The notes under the pieces are model-generated. The model made no database searches. It was not told where the DNA came from and saw only the letters and a program-made list of their open reading frames with translations. Of a DNA stretch of 7,827 nucleotides, positions 1 through 6,700 are shown in pieces. This DNA comes from CAYNKA01 sp964397655 (GTDB taxonomy: Bacteria > Spirochaetota > Spirochaetia > DTKZ01). Each line of letters begins with the position of its first letter. The stretch's first letter is position 1. A program made the translations under genes and the position numbers. The DNA lies in assembly GCA_964397655.1 (NCBI GenBank), contig CAYNKA010000029.1:1-7827 (forward strand), written 5' to 3'.

Positions 1-674
1 GCCCTCATGTCGTACCAGTCCCAGCACCAGACGGCTATGTTGCCGCCCATGTCGTGGAGGCCGAGCTCGTTCGGCTTGAACCTGCCGACCGGGTAGGAGG
101 CCTTCTGCCGAAAGAGCCCGACCTCCCTAGGGTCGTTCGTACCCGCGTAGAGGAAACCCCTGCTCAGCCTCCCTCCCCGGGCCGCGTACTCCCACTCCGC
201 CTCGGTGGGGAGTCGGTACCCGTCCGCCTTCTTGTTCCAGCGGACCTCGGGCCCGCTCTTCCCGTCCCTGATCTTGCCCTCTATTTCATAGCAGGGATCG
301 AGCCCCTCCCTCCCGCTCAGCCAGTTGCAGAAGGCGATCGCGTAGTACCAGGTGAGGCCCTGGGCTGGGCAATCATTTGATGGCACAGTATCATGAAACT
401 TTACCGCATTTTCCCAGTCCCAATTCCAGTCAAAGGGAAGGCCTGTGTCCGCGAGGAAAATCTTCCACTCCCCCACGGTCACCGGATACCTCGCCATGAG
501 GAAGGAATCGAGCGAGACCCTGCGCGGCGGACTGTGCCTCTCCCCCTCCCTCCCCATGACGAAGCTCCCGCCCTCGACCGCCGCCATCTCCTTTTGAAAT
601 GGCGGGGCCTTGGCACAGGAAAGAATGAGGAATAGACAGGATGAAATCAAAGATAGAATTCTAAGAATTTTCAC
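1..674 (-). CDS. FGE/SUMF1-domain lipoprotein, C-terminus cut by window edge
   Basis: The 224 in-window residues form a lipoprotein with a formylglycine-generating-enzyme (FGE-sulfatase) fold. The GTG start at 672-674 gives M-K-I-L-R, then a hydrophobic core and a relaxed lipobox I-L-S-C with lipidated Cys20, so the product should be exported and membrane-anchored. FGE landmarks in order: GGSFVMG (35-41), RYPVTVGEW (62-70), a W-rich stretch near 80-90, AFCNWLS (114-120), YRLPTEAEWEYAARGG (153-168), NELGLHDMGGN (202-212) and WCWDWY (216-221). The part that would carry the paired catalytic cysteines of true FGEs lies beyond the window, so activity cannot be judged; many bacterial members are non-catalytic or act on other substrates. 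An oddity is GGNIAVWCWDW where the family usually has GNVWEW. The gene sits 10 bases after the giant gene with its ribosome site on that gene's stop, so they form one operon. The fold call is firm; the substrate is unknown. Confidence 0.93.
   Translation of the reverse strand, partial: MKILRILSLISSCLFLILSCAKAPPFQKEMAAVEGGSFVMGREGERHSPPRRVSLDSFLMARYPVTVGEWKIFLADTGLPFDWNWDWENAVKFHDTVPSNDCPAQGLTWYYAIAFCNWLSGREGLDPCYEIEGKIRDGKSGPEVRWNKKADGYRLPTEAEWEYAARGGRLSRGFLYAGTNDPREVGLFRQKASYPVGRFKPNELGLHDMGGNIAVWCWDWYDMR
612..674 (-). other. Lipoprotein signal peptide and lipobox
   Basis: Residues 1-20 of the FGE-like protein are a short positively charged start (K2, R5), a hydrophobic core rich in Leu/Ile, and I-L-S-C with Cys at 20. 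Leu at -2 is unusual for the E. coli-style lipobox but is within the relaxed spirochaetal pattern. Cleavage before Cys20 is predicted by established signal peptidase II rules. Confidence 0.8.
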
Positions 675-770
675 TTCAGCTCCTTCAATAATGCGATCCA
701 TATCGAGTTGGTTTATAACCGATAAAAACAGCTTGAGTTTTTATTGTATTATCCCACCAGTTCTTAACAT
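620..770. other. A+T-rich island across the gene junction
   Basis: By my count about one third of bases 685-769 are G or C, against roughly two thirds in the body of the giant gene. The island covers the last 27 codons of the giant gene, the stop/ribosome-site overlap and the lipoprotein signal peptide, and it uses codons (ATA, AGA, CTA, TTT, AAT) that are rare elsewhere in the window. Reduced mRNA structure around a coupled start, or a recombination joint, could explain it. Confidence 0.7.
680..685 (-). promoter_or_regulatory. Shine-Dalgarno site of the FGE lipoprotein gene, overlapping the upstream stop codon
   Basis: The minus strand reads AAGGAG, then CTGAA, then GTG, which is a strong ribosome site at ideal spacing. 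Its first A is the last base of the giant gene's TGA. This site decides the start at GTG 672-674 over an in-frame ATG at 699-701, and it implies translational coupling: ribosomes ending on the giant message can reinitiate directly. Confidence 0.85.
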
Positions 771-3700
771 GCTCCGTGTACGGCTCGTACCTGTTCCCGT
801 AGCTCGTCGAGGTGAAATGTGTCCTGGTCGGATCCCCGAGATTGGTGTACTTCGTCATGTAGCTCTCGTAGCCGGCGGCCTTGAGCGCCGCGAGGCTTTC
901 GAAGGACCGGGACCAGGCGAGGTAGCGGTCGGCGCCTGCTTCCTCGGCGAGGTAGCGGCCGATCGTCTCGTAGCTGTTGACGTAGCCGTCGGAGTCGAAG
1001 ACGGGGACCGGCCTGCCCGAGCCGTCGAGGATGTAGGTGTTCCTCGCCTTGTCCAGCACGCGGAGCAGGGTCTCGTTGTCCATGCCCGAGCCGAGACAGG
1101 CCCTGAAGTACTCGTTGCTCATGTGAGCGAACGAGGTCACGGCGCAGGCGGTCCTGGGCTTCATGCCGAGCGCGTCCTGGACCAGCTCCTGGGACAGCTT
1201 TCCGTCGTTCCTCGCTTCGGAGAAGGCGGCGGGAAGGGCGGCCGCTGCGTCCGGCGCCTTCTCTCCGAAGCCGAAGAAGGAGGCGAGCGATTCGGCGAGT
1301 CCGACCGCCGTGTCCTTGATCGAACGTGCCGCGTCGGCGACGAGGTCCCCGAAGGAGCGGCCGGTCTCGCGCCGAAGCGCCGGTCCCGTCAGGGTTTCGG
1401 AGAGGCCGTAGCGGCTCGCGAAATAGGAGAGCTGTTCGGGGGTGAGGGTGAGGCTCTCGTTCCCGAAGCCGGTCCCGGTCCAGCCGCCGAAGGCGTTCAC
1501 CACGGCCTGGTTCCCGTTCGCCCCGTTCGTCCCGATGCCGAAGAAGATCCCGATGCTGTTCGTCGTCGAGTACGCCCCCTGCGCGTTCTTTCCCTCGCCT
1601 TTCATGACGGCAACTTCCTTCCCGTCGACCACGACCCTGAGTTCGTTCCTCGCCCCCTCGTCGAGGAGGAGGGCCCCGCCTCCCGCAACGACCAGCTTCA
1701 TGTACTCCGCGGCCCCGCCGCTCGGCGCGAGGTTCGCCGGATCGAAGGCCGCTTCCGCAATGGCCGCGGCGAAGCCTTCGTCCCCCTCGAGCCCGAAGTT
1801 CCGGACGATCTCGGCATAGGCGTTCGCCGCGGCGCCGTAGGCGAAGGCCTCCACGCGGTTCCCGAACGCGTGGGTCGCTTCGTGGCTCAGCACCGCCGCC
1901 AGCTTCGCGGCGCTATCCCGGTCGTTCACGAAGAGATCCTCGTTCACGACGACGGACGAGGGGTCGCTTACAGTATATTTCCCGTACTCGTTTTCCGCGA
2001 GCCTTTCCGCCCTGATTTCCAGGCTGCCGTCGAAGAGGAGGCGGGAGGCGACGAGGTTCGGAAGCCCTCCCGCCGAAGCCATCATGTTGATCGCCTCGAG
2101 GCTCGCGTTCCCCCGGTCCCCTCCGAGCTTCCAGCCCGTCACCGCGAGCGCGTCGCCGAGTCCGCTCGTCAGGGCCGAGGCGAGCGTCCCGAGGTCCAGG
2201 TTCGTCCCTCCCCGCCCGAGCTCGAAGAGCGGCCGACCTCCGCCCAAGTTCATCTCGAGGACTCCCGTTCCCCGGAGGTCGAGCAGATTCACCTTCGCCT
2301 CGCCGGTCAGGCCGTAGGAGAGGCCGGCGCTCGCGAGGCCGCCCGCCGCGTAGTTGAGGTTCCGCACCGCTTCCCTGTTCACGACGTCGAGACGGGACCC
2401 GAGCGAGGTCTCGAGGTCCCAGCCCGAAAGGACGCTCGTCGCGAAGGCGCCGGCCGCAGCCGAGGCGCAGCCCGCGAGGGAGTCCCTGCCGAGCGCGGAA
2501 TTCCGGAACGAGTCGGCGTCGAAGCCGAGCCCGTTCCGGTCGATCCTCAGGGCTCCGAAAGCGCCGCTCGCAGCGTTGAAGGAGAGCGTTTCCGCTCCCT
2601 TGAGCGCGGAGTCCGCGAATGCGTTTCCTCTGAGATCGCCGAGCGAGCCGCCCCATTCCGCCATGCCGTAGCCGAAGGCCGCGCTTCCGAAGCTCATGCC
2701 CGCCTGCCTCCCGAGCCCGGCCATGCCCTCGCCGAGGCTCGTCGTTCCGTTGCCCACGTCCATCATCGTGAAGACCGCGTCGTCGGCCAGGTTGATCGCC
2801 GCGTTCGCCATGAGCATGCCGAAGGTTCCCGCCCCGGCTCCTCCGGTGAGCGCGGTCGCGGCGATCGCCACCGCGATGTTCGTGGCGCTCCTCACGGTAG
2901 GAGCCCCGAACGGGCCGTCCGAGCTTCCGTCGTTGTCGGCGTCGTCGTCCCAGAGCTTCCGGTTGTACCAGGCGACGTCGAAGCTCGCGAGGCCCCGGCC
3001 CCATCGCGCCTCGTTCGTGAGGTACTGCGTCATGATGCGGCCGAGTTCGCCGTAGCCGGCCTCCTTCACCCTCTCCGGATTCTCCTCGTCCATCACGGGG
3101 GCGTACCCCACGTGCCAGGCGAAGAGCCCGTCCTTGTCCCGGTTCCCGAAGGTCCCGTCATCGTTCCGTCTTCCCCATCCCGCGGAAGCGCGGTAAGCGC
3201 CCTCCGCGGCCTCGAACGCGGCCTTCACGCACTCGATTCCCCGCCAGTCCCGGTCGATCGCGCCGTCCTCCCCCGCCTTCCTTCCGAACACGAGTTCGAG
3301 GTACTTCGAAAGGTTCTCCTGCGCCTTCATCACCATCGCCCGGATGTACTCGCCGCTCATGCCTTCCAGGTTCCCCCGTGAAAGGTCCGCGCCGTGGTCG
3401 AAGACCGGAGCCACGAACCTCCTGAAGGCGTCCACGGTCTGCCTCTCCCGCTCGATGCCGCCGAACACGGTCTCGTCGATCACGACCTTCCGCTCGAAGA
3501 CCGATCCCTTCCTCGCGTAGCCGCCCGCCTTGAAGGTGTCGGAGAGGTTCTTCTCCACGCTGCGGTTCGCGGAATCGACGTTCTCCTTCACTCCGGCCTC
3601 GGCCCGATCGAGCGCCTCCCTCATGCCCAGCGCGGCGACGAGCGATGCCTTCCTGTATATCTCGTCCCCGACGCCGCGGGCGAAGGCGTCCGCGGCCTTC

Positions 3701-6700
3701 ATCGCGCCGCTCGTGTCCCGAGCCTCGGGAAGCCGGGCCGCCACTACGGGACGATCGTCCGCGCCGCGCAGGGCGAGTCTCCCCGCCTCATCGACCAGAT
3801 CCCGCATGAGCTTCCCGTCGAAGCACCCGGCGACGAGTCTTTCGAAGCCGGCGCGGTCCGCGCCCATGTCCGCGATCCTGAGGCTTTCCGTCTCCGCGAC
3901 GAGCCGCTCGGTCTCGAGGCCGAAGTCCCTGGCGACTCCCTCGACGCCGGCTCGGACCGCGAGGTCCGCGCTCATTCTCGTCCATTCGTCCCTGCCGTCC
4001 AGGAGGATCGCGTACTTCGCCTCCCAGAGAGAGTTCTTCTCCCCGTATTCCTTCGCGTACTCCTCCTCCCAGCGCTTTCTCCTGCCGTAGAGGTCGACCG
4101 TCCCCTTCTTCCACTCCTCGACGCCGGTGCCGAAGAGGGCGCGTACCCGGGCTTCCCAGTCCGCACGTCGTTCCCGGAACGCAGCGAGCTCGCCGAGAAG
4201 ACCTTCCCTCGCCTCTTCCTGCGCCGAGTCAAGTCTGCACCGGAACGAACCTTCCAAGGCGTCCGTGAGGGCCGAGAGTTTCTCCTCCTCGCCCCGGCGG
4301 GTGAGCCCCGCCACGCTCTTCACGGAGGCGAGGGAAAGGGCGGCGGCTTCTTCCGCGGTGAACGACGGGTCGCCGTAGAGCTCTTCGGCGGCGCGGAGAA
4401 CCGCCGCCCCGTCGAAATCGGCGGCCGCGAGAAGGGCGCGATACGCCCGGTAATCGGCGAGCCGCTCGGAAGCGAGGGCTTCCGCCCTCCTTTTCGCCCG
4501 CGAGGAGGCGTCTTCCGCGCGGGAGCGGACCGCCTCCTTCACGGCCTCGAGCAGCGAGAGCGTGTCCTTCTTCCTCGCCGGATCGAGGGCCGGGTGGACG
4601 AGGTTCACGATGCGGGCGAGCTCCGCGTCAGGAGGGCTTCCCGTCTTCGCCGCGAGCAGGGCGAGGAAGTCCGAGGCCCCGAGTTCCGCCCCGCCGCCCA
4701 GCACCGAGTCGATTCCCTCCTCTGCCGCGGTCCTCGCCCGGTTCCCCGCCGCGAGATCCGCGACCGCAGCCGCGAGGTCCTCCCGCTCGCCTTCGCCCGA
4801 GTCGCGCGCGGCGGCCGTCTCCCTGCGCAGCTCCTTGATCCTGCGGCCCTCGGAGTTGAGCCACGGCCGCCACCAGCGGGAACAGTACTCCTGTCGGTGC
4901 ATCGCCGCATCGTCCGCGTGATCGAAGACGAAATCGCCCACGTCCTTGCCGATGAACGACGCGCCGTTCTTCACGTTGTCCGTCGCGATCATCATCTTGA
5001 AGAATCCGTAGAGCGCGAACAGGTTCCCGTCGGCCGCGAGGGCGTCGTAGACTTTCGCGGTCTCGTTCGCGAGAAAATCCTCGACCGTCCGCCTGCTCTC
5101 TGGATACGAGATCTCGTACCCGGCGACCGTCCCGTCATCGCCGTAGACCGGAATCTCCTTCGGGCCGAGGCCCGCATAATCCGCGACGAGCTTCCTCCAG
5201 GCCTGGTTTCCGAAGAGCGGGACGGATATTTCCGGAGCCCCGTCCACCGGAAGTCCGCCCCGGATCTCGGCCTCGTAGTAGCAGGCCAGCCCGAAGAGAC
5301 GGAGGAGTTCCTCGGCCCGTCCCGTCTTCTCGAGCTCAACGGCCCAGAGCACCGCGTACGCTGACATGCGTTTTCCGGCCTCGGCGGCGCCGCCCGCGAA
5401 ACAGGCTTCGACGAGGGCCTTGAAAGCCCCCGGGTCCGAGGTCCCGAAGGCGGAGAGCGAAGCGGACGCGAGAGCCTCCTCGTCGACCGTGAAGGCGAGG
5501 CCGCCGGTCTCCGTTCCGGGCCCGCGGAAGGTGAAGAGCCTCTCCGCGGCGTCCCTCATGTCCGCGACGGCTGCGGCGAGGTCTCCCCGCAGCTTTCCGG
5601 CCTCCGCTCCGACGACCTCGTCCGCCCGGGCGAGGTACTGGAGCGATTTCAGCCTCGCCGCCTTGACGGCTTCGAGGTCCGCGTACTCGCCGTCCGCCCG
5701 GTCGGAGAAGGGTCTCTCCTCACGGGCCCGGATTTCCCGGAGCATGCCGAGGACCTCGGCTGTCCTTTCACGCTCGGCGAGGCGCCTTTCGAGGACCGCC
5801 TCCGGCTCGAAGCCCCGGGGCGTGCAGCCTCCGGCCGCGTACTCCCGGACGTCCTCGGCCTTCCTGAGCTCGTACCGGGCCGCCCCGTAGACCGCCTTCG
5901 CCGCCTCCGCGGCAGCCGCGAGCTCTCCATACCTTTCCGACCCGAGTCCGAAGACCTCCGCCGCGGCAGCGTAGGACTCCTCCGCCCGCCATAGATCGGC
6001 ACCCGCGGCATCGAAGGCGGCCTTCTTCGCCCCGAGTACGGTCGCTTCGTAGGCTTCGCGGTCCGCGCGGAACACCTCCCGCTCCGCCTCGAGCCCGGCC
6101 TTCGCCGCGAGGATCTTCAGGATGCCCTTCTCGCCGGAAAGGACCTCGCTCCTCTCCTTCTTGGCGTCCGCGAAGGACGCGGCCCCGGAAGCGGCCTCCG
6201 CCCCGTAAACGGCGAGGGCCCGGTCGAAAAGCCCGCGGTAGAAGACCGCGTCGTCGTTCGTCCTGGAGCCGGCCGAGGCGAACGCCGAGGCTTCCGCGAG
6301 CATGGCAGAGGCGTTCCTTGCCGCGAGGGCCGCAGCCTCCATCTCCCGAGCCTCTCCCGCGGCCGCCTCGAGATAGGCCGCCTCGAGAACTGCGAAGGCC
6401 TCGCCGTCCCCTCGGGCTCCCGAGGTCCTCGCGAGGAGCAGGGCGGCTGCGAAGGCGTCTTCCGGACGGAAAACCGCCTCCAGATACGCCTTCCTGTCCC
6501 CGTCGAGGATGCCGACGTACCCGCAGGCGAGTTCCGTGTAGTCCGGGACGAAGGCCCCGAGGTCGCCCACGGACAGGGTTCCCGCGTCGAGCCCCGCGAT
6601 CGCGAGGGCTTCCGCGAGATAGGCCCCGTCCTTCTCCCCCGCGGTCATCTCGGCCGTCCGTCTTGACGCGACGTAGGCCTTCGCCTCCGCGAGAAGAAAG

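Noticed and set aside
655..662. Palindrome AGAATTCT near the lipoprotein start
   Set aside because: It is short, inside the signal peptide coding region, and has no paired copy or known operator context, so chance in an A+T-rich stretch is sufficient.
699..701. ATG as start of the FGE lipoprotein
   Set aside because: It would place an acidic nine-residue extension before the signal peptide and has no good ribosome site. GTG at 672-674 has AAGGAG five bases upstream and yields a standard signal peptide.
1852..1884. Metzincin zinc-binding motif (HExxHxxGxxH)
   Set aside because: The sequence matches up to HExxHxxG, but the third ligand position is Val, with Glu one residue later, so a metzincin assignment is not supported; a gluzincin-like ligand set is more plausible.
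610..3381. 923-residue open frame on the plus strand
   Set aside because: It is antisense to the giant gene. In G+C-rich DNA the opposite strand rarely meets stops; the product is an Arg/Val/Glu/Gly-rich string with no recognisable domain, and it overlaps clear motifs (HExxH, the Asp loop) on the minus strand.
3394..5364. 656-residue open frame on the plus strand
   Set aside because: It is the same kind of antisense shadow, with low-complexity Arg/Glu/Leu composition, no domain, and complete overlap with the giant gene.
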